Shown here: positions 49,501-61,900 of the stretch, one piece after another | How the letters are laid out: each line of letters opens with the position of its first letter | Numbering within the stretch: the first letter of the stretch is position 1 | Origin: Tubiluchus corallicola | Lineage: Eukaryota > Priapulida > Priapulimorpha > Priapulimorphida > Tubiluchidae | DNA: 64,000 nt | Assembly: GCA_030141605.1 (NCBI GenBank) | Contig: JAQGDQ010002370.1 | Coordinates: 339,167 to 403,166, forward strand | Direction: 5' to 3' | The notes under the pieces: generated by a model | What the model was told of the DNA's origin: nothing | Databases searched by the model: none | Seen by the model: only the letters and a program-made list of their open reading frames with translations | Made by a program: the position numbers and the translations under genes

Positions 49501-50839
49501 CTGTAAATTTTTACATTTACAGTTTAAACATATTTTGTTGAATAAGAAATATTGCAATATGGCTTGAACAGACAGTTTTTAACAACTGCTAAATGTTCTC
49601 ACCAATGAAATGTGACACTTAGTAGAGTGCAGGTAATAGACAAACAGTAGAAGCATTACAGTATGACTACTAGCATAAATATATACATAGAATAATGTTG
49701 AGAAAGACATTAATGTTACTATGTAATCAATGTAAACTAGTACAGTAACTATTAGAGCTTAGTTAGAAATATAAATTTCTTTACAAGCTTAAATACTTGA
49801 ATATTAACAGATATACTTAAGTGTTGATTACCATGAAGAAGCAGATAAACGATTTCATTTGTTGACAACATGAATTACATGAATTTAAATAATCGATAGT
49901 TGATATCATGAAGTATTAGCGTATTATTTATTTAGAGCAAGCCTCCCTTTTAGATTACAGACCAAGTGTGAAGCCATAGTAACGCTACTTCAGTAACAGT
50001 AATATCGAACTAGCCATTGGCTCTTCCGGATTCTGGTTACTATCTTTTGTAATATAAAGTTGTAAACCAGGGTAACTGCGAGTTTTTTGCTTTTTCAGCG
50101 GTTATCTGCAGTCATAGGAAGACTGATAAAATATTGTTATGTTTTTCAGCTTGAAAACATCAATCAATTTTTAGTATTGTTTCACTGAAGCTACATTTTG
50201 ATTATGTTAACTGCATAGGTACCGATCGATATGATCCTACAAGATTCACTTTCCCGAGATATAATTCTATACAAAGCGATCTAACTCAGTATAAAAGCTT
50301 CGTGGAATCTTCTGTGACAGATCTTCAAAGTAAGTAGACCTGATTAAGTAGACACATCTATACGTGTATCAGGCTGACGCAGATAGAATTACGTAACACG
50401 TAATATGTGAATATTTTTAACATTAGTCGATGTACGTGTATAATAGACTTAATTTAGAAGAAAGGTTTTATGCTAAATTCGTTGAATTTAAAATTAAATG
50501 CAAAAGTATGTTTAATATTAATGTTTCCCTTTAATAGTGTACTTAATTTAATATACTTAGTAATACATAAGGATTACACAAATGTTATACACTTCCACAT
50601 GCTTATACATTTCCACGAATGTGTATCTACAGTGCTTATTGTGATGTCCTTAAACATTTTATCATGTTACACGTTTTTCTGCATGTGTAATGACTTGCAT
50701 GCAGTTAAAGGGCTACAGCTTTATACATTTTCGTTAAAATGAAACTTACCGCAAATAAGCCTAGTGTGGTAAAATTTTGGATAAATTCTAAATGCGATTT
50801 ACATATAAAGGGTAACTAGGAAAAGCATATATAGTCTAG

Positions 50840-52490
50840 TCTCACTTTCAGAAAAGTGGAACATTAGAGGCGCTTTTTTATAAATGGGCAACATAGCCAG
50901 TCTTATCAATTTAACTACACTGAATCCGAAAAACTTGTTGCCATCTCGAAAAATTAGCGGAAAGGGCTAAACGCAAAAAACAACATGGCCGCTAAGTTTT
51001 TGCGCAAACAACGTAAATTAAGAGAAATGTTTACAAAATTAACATTAAGAAGGCAACATGACAGCTATTCCAAGGATCCAGTTGGACGCGAGGAACTCAT
51101 TTCTGTCATTTTCATTTCAAAGATAATTACCGTTTTCAAAATTGCTGCCAAGCAATAATGCCGATCATGCAATTACATTAACTGTTTTATCATAGATTTA
51201 TTAAATAAACAAAAACCAATCAACTGGATCTTCTCGAATCTAGATAGCTGCTACTAGTATGAAAGTAATACAAAGCCATTCAAACAGCCCAATAAGTAAA
51301 AAACAAAACGGCCGACCTTGTGACTCTAAATACTGTTAGACTAATAACTAATAATAAGAAATGAGCAAAAAAGATAATGGCTGTCGCTGACGTGCTTGAC
51401 GTATAGTCCAGCAAAATTGTTCATTTCGTGTAAAGGTTATAAATTTAGCAGAATGCTAGAATGTCAAGGTAACTAATTTTGGATAAAAAATTCTTCAATA
51501 TGGGTGCCATTTTCAAGATGACCAGCACGATGGCTCGCTAGCATGTAGAGGCTATATATCTTAACCATTAGAACAGATGAGAAGACTTTGGTGTCATGCA
51601 GGGGTCAAGCAAGCCATAAATAAAGCTTAAAACACTTAAGCTCTAGTAGCTAAGATACGGCTTTAAAAAATTGGCAACAGCCTTCCATCTTCTTAGCAAT
51701 TTTGAAATCGTGGCAATATTGAATGATTTTCGTCTGGCCTCATATCCAAAATTGATCACTTTGATGGGTTTGAGTTTTATGTAATATAATCTTTATATGC
51801 CAGCGAACCATGTTGGCCATCTTGAAAATAGCGCCCATATTGGAAGACTTTTTATCCAAAATTAATCACCTTGACATTCTAGCATTCCGCGAAATTTTTA
51901 TAACTTTTACACGGCATGCAAAAATTTCCTTTTTGCTCACATCTAAATATTAGTTATTAGTCTAGCAGTATTTAGAGTCAATGTCGAATTAATAAAAATA
52001 ACCTGCCTTATATTTTTATAATAAATCTTTAGGTGAAACAGGTAATATAATTAATCGGCACAATTTATTTTTGTATGGCAGCCATTTTGAAAACCGTGAC
52101 CATTTCTGTAACAAAAATAACAGAAACGGGTTGCAAATTCAATGGAATAGATGTCATCATCACTTCATAATATCAATTTTCAGGGAACTTGTTTTGATTT
52201 ACATTGTGTGCGCAAAAACTTTGCAGCCATTGTATTTTTTGCATTTTTTACCATTTTCCATTAGTTTTTCAAGCCAGCAACAGGTTTTTGCTAAAACTGG
52301 CTATGTTGCCCACTTTTAGAAAAAATGCCTCTAGAAATTTATAGAAGCACCTTTCATGATTTTCTTCTAGTCTAATGGCGGCCATTTTGAAAGCGGTCGT
52401 CATTCTTGAAATGAAAGTTACAGAAATGGGTTCCACGAGTCCAACAGCCTTGGAATAGATGTCATTTAATGTTAATTTTCTAGAAATTTC
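50840..52490. mobile_element. Foldback element in intron 2 of copy B
   Basis: Duplicate of the element at 18640-20260. This copy keeps a longer left end (cagaaaagtggaacattagagg), which pairs with the inverted right-hand sequence cccacttttagaaaaaatgcctctag at about 52309-52334, so it shows the outer fold better than A does. Confidence 0.8.
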
Positions 52491-54315
52491 TTTTAATTTG
52501 CGCACACTTCAGCACAGAACCTCTACTATGACTAAAAACAAAAATCTGCCTCGAAAGAACACTCATTTAGAAGTTAAAAAGAACAGCTTTTAGTTAGCCA
52601 TTCTTAGCACGGAAACGGAGATGGACTATGGAGACGGACGGGATTCAAAAAATCTAATCGATGGACGGGACTCAGGGTTGGCAGTCCTAGCACGTAAGTC
52701 TGACAGCATATGGTAACGTGCTACTCACTGGACCTAACTAGAAGATAAACTGTAGCTGAATGTGACATATTATATTAAGGTGATGTGCTTGCAATTAAGT
52801 GTCCCAGTGGTCCCAATGTGTTCTTCGTTATTGTTCAGTTGGGCATGAGCATGCCGAATCAATCACAATGTCACCTCAGTGCAATCAGAATCATCAGATT
52901 ACAGGCATTTTGTTGTAGGTCTGACCCCAACTTGTACAAACACTACAGAAGAGGCTATGGTTGTATTTCCGGAACGTGGTACAGAAGATTATATAAAACT
53001 AAATAATGTAATCACTACTGATTTGGACGCCATGACAACATGCATGGTAAGCCTCATTTCTGTAAAAAAATCAGATGAACATAAAGTAAGCCGAGGCTGC
53101 TGAAATGATTTTATCCTAGTCATAGTCGTCCACTATGGTTCCGAAGGGTAAAGAGATGAAGACTATAGGTTTTCAACAAATGTTGCTAGCTTCTCACTCA
53201 TCACTTACTATGTTATACTGTGGGATTACACATAAATCTCAAGGCAAATAATGTTTTACTAAGATGCAATCACACAAATCTCGAATCTTTTTGACAATCT
53301 AGTGAACTGACAGTCTGTTATCTATTTTGTGACTGAACAAATGGACTGTAATGGTTTTATTAATTTAATTTAAATGCTGCATTCGATTATTTTACCTATA
53401 ACCTCGTGAATAAAGACTAGTGGGGCATTATTGCCTATCGCCAGCTATCTCTAATATCACTATAAATGTAATTTTCTAGTGGATGAAAACTGATGTCCCA
53501 TTTACTGGTGATACTGTGGCCAAAGATGACGACATTGCACTTATATCATATGCTACTGGTCCGGCTGATGCATCTAACCAGTTTTTAGTCTTAGTTCGAG
53601 GAAACGACATTCTTGTATTTGTCAATGGAGAACTACAGTGAGATTATACTACGAACTACTAACATAGGATTCTATTTCTTTCACAATAAAACTTTTCCTT
53701 TGATCTTTTTCAGACTTTTCTCAAAACTTCTATACTTTTGTCTCACACAGTTTGTCAAAACTTTTCAAATGTTAAAGTTCTTTCTGACACTTTCTTAGAA
53801 ATGTGAAATTCAAGCAAATGAGTCGTTAATGATGTGTTGATGTACAGCCTAAAATAAAGGTACACCAAGAAAAACTTAACTTTCAAATTGGGCTATAATT
53901 ATGTAATTTTATGATCTATTTGAAAGTAGTATAACAATACCTAGAAATGTATTGAAACATCATTATATTCTAGCTTATTGCTGGCATATGGAGTGTTATT
54001 CCGAACCGAAAAAACCGATCCGAACCGATACCTATTTTTCTCAAAACCAGTATCGAATCGATATATTATTGATTTTCTTTGAAAGTAGATAATGATTTCC
54101 TCAAAACCGATACCGATTAACCGATCATTGATTATTGTTTAGATCAGCTATAAATGCAGATTATTAACATTTGTGTTCACAAGTGGAAAATTGGAAATAT
54201 CTTTCAAAACTGGAGATGTTTACCTGTCCATGTCTAAACATCTTGCTGCTAATGCTATCAAGTAATTACGCAACGAGAGACCTTCACAGTTTTTGTTGAA
54301 ATATGTATAAGCGTT

Positions 54316-54476
54316 AGTGTTGTTCCGAACCCGAAAAACCCATCCGAACCGACACAGATTTTTTATTTTCCCCGAAACCAATACCAAACCAACACAGATT
54401 TTTTTATTTTCTTCAAAACCGATACCGAACCCGCATTTTTCGCAAATACCGGGAACCGATCTGTCGGAACAACACT
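54316..54476. mobile_element. MITE in intron 4 of copy B
   Basis: Duplicate of 22170-22329, with the same agtgttgttccga / tcggaacaacact ends. Confidence 0.65.
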
Positions 54477-55830
54477 TCACTTAGGTATAGAAATTCTATG
54501 GTGTATCGGTTTTTATAAGTGCAATTTGATAGTATAGCACAATAATTTTATCAGTAAGAGCAACAATGGCATACCATGTTCTAATATGATCTTCAGTTTC
54601 CTTGTCGCTAACAAATTACCTATAATATCCATACTACCACACTTGCCGCAGAAATGTCAAGTTTATAATGGAATTCAATTATAAATAAACCGTGAAAGAA
54701 TAGAAATGTTTACCACGTAAATGCTGCAATGACACTTTATTAAATACTAATACACAGTTAACGCTGTTACGTTATTTTACAATGGCAGGACGATTACAGA
54801 TATTGCAGCCAATCTGAGGGACAATGAATGGCATTATGTTTGCATTGGCTGGTCAATGGACGGTTCGTTTTGCGTAACAGTGGATGGAGTAACAGGTCCG
54901 TGCTAACGTACTTCCATTTAGTTTTTTCATTATACTAGACGAATAATTATTTTATTTCCGCCTATTGCTTCTTGCTCCTTAGCTCTTGCTTCTTAAATAA
55001 TACCTCGTACTACACATATGCCATTGAGTTTTCACATTTGGAAATCAATGAAGTAACATGTATAAATTAATTTCAATGAATTTTGTATGCTAAAGATTAA
55101 AAAACATAAACAGTTGAGAGTGATAATAATAATTAATTCAAAAGATATAATTATCCTGTATTTATATTAAAAAATATTGTTACAGTTTGCAACTATTGGA
55201 CTATCCAGTTAGGATAACGTGTTTCTAGTTCAGTTTAATCACGTCCTGTGATCGCTGCAGCTATTCATTCTGTTCTCTCAGTATAGACTGTTGTTTTTGC
55301 AAAGTGAACTCATTTAAGTATTGTCACTTACAAATTATAGCAATGATATTTGCGTGGCAGTGCCTTTGCATTTTGTCTTTTTTGCTACATATTGTACATA
55401 GTTTTAACTAATTATTTAACGATAGAAACAAGTACATTTACTGGAGCTGGCGCAGATTCAATCCAATCAGGCGGATGTCTGATTTTTGGGCAAGACCAAG
55501 ACGATGTGGAAAGCGGCTTTGAAGAACGACAGAGCTTTCGAGGATGTGTTACAGATATTACGATATTTGACAGCAAATTAGAGGAAAATGTAATAGGTAA
55601 ATAAACTAATTATTCAGCTGGAAAAGAGATACTCTTTTATTGTAAAGCTGTTATATTTATCTCAAACTGTTTGTAATTACTGTGGCAGATTTTACTTATA
55701 TACAAAACGATTACTCTTACTATGATATGCAAAATTGATAAAAATTCTGCTCGCATTCATTACGGTTCATGTCACAATGTCGTAAACTGAAAGGCATATC
55801 AAAGTATTAGCATATGAAAATGCAGATTAT

Positions 55831-56434
55831 CAGGGTCGGATTTACTTATAGACTAGACAAGCTGAAGCTGGGGCATTAAATCCGGGAGGGGGCCGGTTCT
55901 GGTAAGGGTAAAGTATAATTATCTTATTACTGTTACAAGTCTTTCCTATGCATATTGTGCACTAGTTTCTAAACAAGCCTTCTATTTTATTCAATAATAT
56001 CTCTGGGTGCGCCCTGAATTATTCTTTTCTAATAACTTCTGAAGATTTATTTTAGTGATGTGACAGAAGCAAGCTAATTATTATTTCAGTTTGACGGCAG
56101 TTTCTGCCCCAGTTGTAGCGAACTGAGCAGTAGACTTTTAAATATCAGTTTATGTATCACCTGAAGATAAACTAGCAGGCTAATTTTTCTAAAAAATTCC
56201 TAATAATTCTTTAAAATCTTTGCAAAACTTTGTCATTGTTTTTTTTTATTTATGCATTTTTTTTACTAACTACGGTATTTAGAAGTGTCATTATGATATT
56301 CATCATCCTCGGCTTCACTAAAGTGTGCTTAAAACTCTTCCCCTTCTATAGTCGTAATCGATGGTGGTGCATTGGGATGGACCTCACAAGTAGAACAGTC
56401 AAGGGCCTCTCTTATCTAATTAAGTCGGGCCCTG
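55831..56434. mobile_element. Non-autonomous hAT-like element in intron 6 of copy B
   Basis: Same ends as 23694-24287 and the same flanking CAGATTAT duplication (55823-55830 and 56435-56442). It shows that insertion came before the A/B duplication. Confidence 0.85.
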
Positions 56435-56873
56435 CAGATTATAATCAGTAAAGCTGCAAGTAGAACTGTGGGAAGTGAACGATGTGCATTTAATTAGAAT
56501 AGAATATCATATAAGAATTTATACTTTAGGTAATAGCAAATGTAATTGAAAATTTTCCAAAATCCTCATTTCAGAAGCAATGAGCACGAGTTGTTCAAAT
56601 ACCGGCACTCTGTTCACATGGGGTGATATAACAATGGAGACAGTCAGCGTACAGGAAACCGCGTCAACTTGTCCTAGTGCAGTGTTTACGGAAAGATGCA
56701 CTTTAACAGAAGAACAACTTGAAACTTTAATCAACTTTCTGATCAACTTTGCACAACAAACTGCTTCCTTAATCTGTGATGCCTTTGAAATTTTACAGCA
56801 TATCTATGAATTCTTGGCCCGCATTGCAAAACTATTCAAAAGTGTCATTTCAATGAAAAAGCATTACCATTAA

Positions 56874-57896
56874 GGTGCTACAGTAGCTATACAGAAAAGT
56901 ACGAATGCAAGAATAAAAATCTCGATAGGTAGGTTGGGACTGATAAGTTTTTCCTCAATAAAAAATTACATTAAATAGGCCTGTCTATTAGACTGCCTGC
57001 AGCATTGCGTTGTCTTTTCTGCCCAATTACAGTTTTAGCAAATTGGTTTGATTTAATGTTGAAACACATCTGCATAAAAGCTAATATAACAAAGAAATTC
57101 ATTTTAAACATAAATGTTACTAGGTTAATACAGCATTACTAAAATCAAACACAAAAATTTCATGATAATTCTTTTATTATTTTGTTGCAGTGTGAAACTT
57201 TATTTAAATTATAAAAGTCATTAACCATTATTGCTGTACACTTAATTAATTTGAAAAATTAAATAAATATTACCTCTAAGTTTATTAAACGCTGAAGACA
57301 AAATATGATTAGATGTCAAAATATAGTTTAGACATTTGTGATAACCATCTTATATTTAAAAATTGATTAAAAGCTTTGTACAGGCAAAAATAAGTTGCTT
57401 TAGTTTTGTCGGTGAGGTAACTGGAATCTCTGGTGCATTTAACAATTTGCACACACATGTGGTAAGTCACACAATTTTACACAAATTACATCACAGCATT
57501 ACAAACACCACAGATGACCAAAAATAATCTTGGAATATATCAAATAAGAAGGCAAGCAATTTATTTACTAAACTACAGTTGTACCGAAACTATAGGAGTC
57601 CTGTATGGTGTTCCATTACTGGCTGTATAAACAATAATACAGTGTATACTCCTGATCAAATCTATGATCTAAAAATAGAATGCTATTCACAACTTTCTGG
57701 GTTAAAAATGCACAGCAAATAGAGATTATAATTAACATTTCTGGTTAAATTTATGAAAACTATATTTTACCTAGATCAGAAGTTACTGACCAATTTTGCA
57801 ATGATCATAATTGTTTTAATATTACTATTGTAAGTTGTGACTCACAAAAACATTTTAGATAAACCCATACTAACTTATTTGAGCCTGCAATTTCTC
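56874..57896. other. 3' flank of copy B
   Basis: Same AT-rich flank as after copy A. No separate gene. Confidence 0.45.
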
Positions 57897-58096
57897 AAAC
57901 ATGCTTTATTTAGGACAAACATGCCTCATGGCATTTCTGCAAATGAATGTATTGATAGCAATTTTAGTGGCTACCCACATCTACTACTCAACACAACAAA
58001 CATGCTTTATTTAGGACTAACATACCTCATGGCATTTCTGCAAATGAATGCAATGATAGTAATTTTAGTGGCTACCCACATCTACTACTCAACACA
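57897..58096 (+). repeat. 100-bp tandem duplication
   Basis: Two adjacent 100-bp copies beginning caaacatgctttatttagga, differing at a handful of positions. Block A has one copy, so the doubling is private to B. Confidence 0.9.
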
Positions 58097-58150
58097 AAGC
58101 CAAAGAAAAGAGCAGTGAGTATCAGTCTTCTTTTCCTTTCAAACCTGACA

Positions 58151-58309
58151 TTAAGTCAGTACACCTGGTCTGCTCAGGCTCAAAACTGTCATCGGTAGAG
58201 TGCAGAGAACCACAGAATAGAAATTTACATTGTATATTACTATTCTGTGGTTCTCTGCACTTTACCGATGACAGTTTTGAGACTGAGTAGACCAGGTGTA
58301 CTGACTTAA
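58151..58309. repeat. Near-perfect hairpin, 70-bp arms
   Basis: Arms 58151-58220 and 58240-58309 are reverse complements at 67 of 70 positions, with a 19-base AT-rich loop. As RNA it would fold into a long hairpin of microRNA-precursor or small foldback type. Block A keeps only the inner part (25904-26020). Confidence 0.93.
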
Positions 58310-58900
58310 TGTACGACGTAAATTTCTATTCTGTGCAAGGAAGTGTAATGCTGCCTCGGTGCACAGTTATTTTTCCGTTGATCACATCTAAAAATCTACT
58401 GTTCTCCTACAATTTTTTTCTTGCGGAGGATAAATTTTATGGTTACACCTCCTACAATGGACAGGCTTTGTTATAGGTTCAAACTAATTTTATCCTTCGG
58501 GAAACATACACGTGGACAAACTCGCACTTGTCAGAAGCATAATTTAAGTGACATAAAGCACCTGGTGGTAAGACATTCAAAAAGCAGGAATGATCAGAAA
58601 TTTTGTCAGTTTCACTGTTTAAATGGTCAAACTAATTTGTCAAACTAAAAGTTTGTCAGTTTATTGCTTACACAGTACGATATATAAGTGACTTTAGCTA
58701 AACGTTTTGTATGCTATACCTCATTACTAATATCTTTTCCATCTATCGCACATTGAAGTAGGTGCAAACAAATCTATGATTTGAACTTAAGATTAAACAT
58801 GCCTTCAGTGCTGCTTTAATAAATAGTAATATTTTGCATTTTTCTAGGAACATTAAGTGGCTTTTGTTAACCTGTCTGAACTGTTTTAATACTCTTATAC
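58310..58900. other. Spacer between block B and the BBS12-like gene
   Basis: No gene is seen. A 75-codon frame at 58421-58648 has no recognised motif. Confidence 0.4.
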
Positions 58901-58903
58901 ATT

Positions 58904-61900
58904 TTACAATAAAGTAACATTATGAACAGAGAGAGTTTGGTTTTCAGCACCAGGAATAATAAGAGAATCAATTTGAACTAAAGTACATACATGCCTTAAG
59001 GCTGTCCTCCACGCTTCAGTTTTACCTACATAATCATCATAGATAGTTTTTGTATTACTGCCATAATAATTTCCTGTATCTCCCAGTTTGTCAGACATTT
59101 CCTTGCCCTGTTCGATCTCCAACATTTTGTAGCTGTGATCAATTGATTGCAAATACTGAACGAAGCCACGGCAAAGAAAGTGTGCAACTTCTCTCATTAA
59201 CAAGTCTCTCCTTGATAATCCCTTAGCTGCATAAAAAACAGGAAAGATGTACCACTGATTCAATTAATTTATACTGATTAAGGTCAAATATCTAAATTTA
59301 TTGAAAAGTTAAATAATGGCCAGCATTAAAACAAAGATATAACATTTTATCGATTTATTGGTAGAGATTATTATTATTGTTATTATTATTATTATTATTA
59401 TTATTAACATCATTTATTTTAGAACATACACACACATGTACTGTTACATACGTGGTTCAACTAAAAAAAGTAGACTGGTAGCAAAAGTAAAATAAATATC
59501 TTGTGGCCCGAATAATTAATAGGTAATAATGACTTAGAGTTCTCATAATAAAATTTCAAAAAATGTAATACACAATCTTTTTCATTTTAAAACTATTCAC
59601 TCTGAATCAGCTGCAAATTCTACTTTTGCAATGAATTAAGTAAGCGTCTCAACTTGTCTCAAACATCAAGAATGAGATTAATAAAATTTACTCATAATTC
59701 TCAATAAATAACAAATAGTTCTCAATTCCCAATTTATGAATGCATGAAATTTCATTTTGCATAAGCAATTAATTTATTTTTATTTAAATTAAATAGACTA
59801 GTGATAGAAAGAACCTTTATTTTGCCTAATGAAGCCGATACTGAACCTTTCATTTTAGTAGAGATAAAACATTGTTGGCAGAGCCCAAAAGAGTCGAATC
59901 ACAAGCAGTGTCGAATCAAATAAAAAACAAAATTGCTTTGCTTATAGGTCATACTGAAAAAAATATACGTGATTTGAAGGAGTTTTTCCTTTTGGTCTTA
60001 ATGCCATATTTTAACCTTATAAAAGCAAATTTGAAGTCCACAAAAAGCAGAACTTTGAAAGTAGCTATGTTATATGGCTGTATGGTATACAAGTCTTTTT
60101 CAACGTCGCACTTTTGCGACTGCATGTGTTGTTGCAGTCTACTGCAAGTTATCGCTGCCCCAAACCCCTTCACTATGTTGTTGCTTTTTAACTGGGCCAC
60201 ATTGACTTTTGCAGATTTGACAATAACTTCTTATGGTGTGTTACTAAAACAGAATCTTGTAAATAAACAAATAGTTGTTTGTTACTGAGTACTAATATTA
60301 ACTATTAGTTTTATTTCAACACATGTACACACATGCTAGCACACATACTTGCACTCACACACATACACACATGCACACCATCATAAATAAGTATGTAGTT
60401 AGAAACCAGTTTTCACCAAAGACACAATACTATTTCATAATATGCAATCATTTTACAAGAATGCAGAACAATCAGCCAAACAAACATTTCATCAATGATT
60501 TACAAGTGATTACATTAGTGACAAGAGCATACCATACAGTACAGTATCGTGGAATGCACCTGGCTTCAGACACTGATTAACTGGTAGCGTTACTTGTTGC
60601 GAAGCAACCCCAATCCCACGGCTGTAAAACTTTTCTACAAAGTTTTTGCAAGGCCGTAGCACTGAAATAAACAGATCTGTGTGACTGCGCTTAGTGCTGA
60701 GCTTGGGCGGCAGTCTATCGCCTTTCGTCCTTTGCATGAAAAACATAGGAGGCACTGTACCGCCTTCCATAGTGAAAGGGTTAAGATTCTGAATTGTGAC
60801 CAAAACTGCAAGTGCTGACTGTGAAAAATCTTTGCTGACTTGATTTTTGTGATCTCAAGATCATAATTTTGCTATTGCTGAATTCTCCATGCTTGATTAC
60901 CTAGAAAATCCATTTTTCTGCGACCCTATTTTAACACTGTCGCCTATATCACATGACCTGGTCACAGCACTTTTCAAAATTTTCTTAGCACATATCTATG
61001 CTCGACAGCTTACCCATAAGGCAATAACATAGGCTTCTAATCAATACTGTCAGTGGTGTTGAGCGACAAAGTCAGTTGCCCTAATTTTCACATTTTGGGT
61101 CCTACTGCTGTGAAGTTTAACCCAGAGGTCACCATTCCCATACCGCTCTGTGTCTACCTTAGTTAGGTGCCTACCCTGCAAGTTTCTTTATTCTAGCTTG
61201 TATACTTATGGAGTTATTGACCAAACCCCATTTTAACACTTTTGCACATATCACTTCTGTCTCCCACCCTCAGGTGACTACCCACCAACTTTGGTGACTC
61301 GCGGTACCATCGCTTTGGAGAAATAAATAAAGAAACGGTTGATTTCCAATATCGCAGAATGTTAACTGTGTTAATTAACGAATCGGGTCCATCGCGCAAG
61401 AGCTGCTAGTCGAAGTGAGACAAACAGGAGGGGTAAAATGTCATTGCTGAGCAAAATCAAACAAACCGATTCGGCAGTTTGATTCGGTTTCATCATTTCA
61501 GCCACTAAAATGCAAGTCATTATTATCATTTGACTTTTGATGCCTTTACTTGCATGATTTTGTTTTGCACTGGCATTTGTATTCATTGGCTGTTTTGTTT
61601 TTTATTATTTACGTTTGTTATTTTAAAAGAAAGTGTAAAATTATGAAATTTTGCACCAAGTAGTCAAAATGTTACAATATGATCCCTTTGCTGCCCCTCC
61701 TGTTTCCCAAGTTCATATTACAAATTTAATGTAAATTGTTGGATTTTAGAAAAGAATAAATTATTCAATTTCAATTTCAACAATATTACAGAGCCTTGAT
61801 GTTATTCTGGAACACTGCATATTAAGTGTAAATATGAAATAAACCAAAACTAAGAAAACTCCCTGCATGAAGTAAAAAAGTTTTTAAAGTGGCATAACGT

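Larger units (their letters stand above)
49092..56873 (+). pseudogene. Pentraxin-like gene, copy B, with lost start and lost acceptor
   Basis: Exons correspond to A: 49092-49170, 50219-50329, 52919-53046, 53480-53637, 54789-54895, 55432-55596, 56575-56873, with identical lengths and phases. Two lesions stand out. The ATG of A is TTG here (49092-49094); the next in-frame ATG (49116) would shorten the signal peptide to eight residues before HPS. The intron-5 acceptor, ACAG in A, is ACAA (55431 is A). The nearest AG is one base later and would shift the frame to a stop soon after. Otherwise the frame is open, with about 15 amino-acid differences from A, five of them clustered in exon 4. I call it a recent pseudogene; a variant assembly or unusual splicing could rescue it. 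Confidence 0.75.
48382..58267 (+). repeat. Direct segmental duplication, block B
   Basis: Partner of 16353-26020, about 9.9 kb. Main length differences from A are an extra segment of about 190 bp near 49306-49500 and a 100-bp tandem duplication at 57897-58096. Substitutions and small indels are spread evenly, including within introns. Confidence 0.93.

Noticed and set aside
59872-60288. 138-codon open frame in the last BBS intron
   Set aside because: No domain, not in a spliced context and opposite in strand to the host gene.
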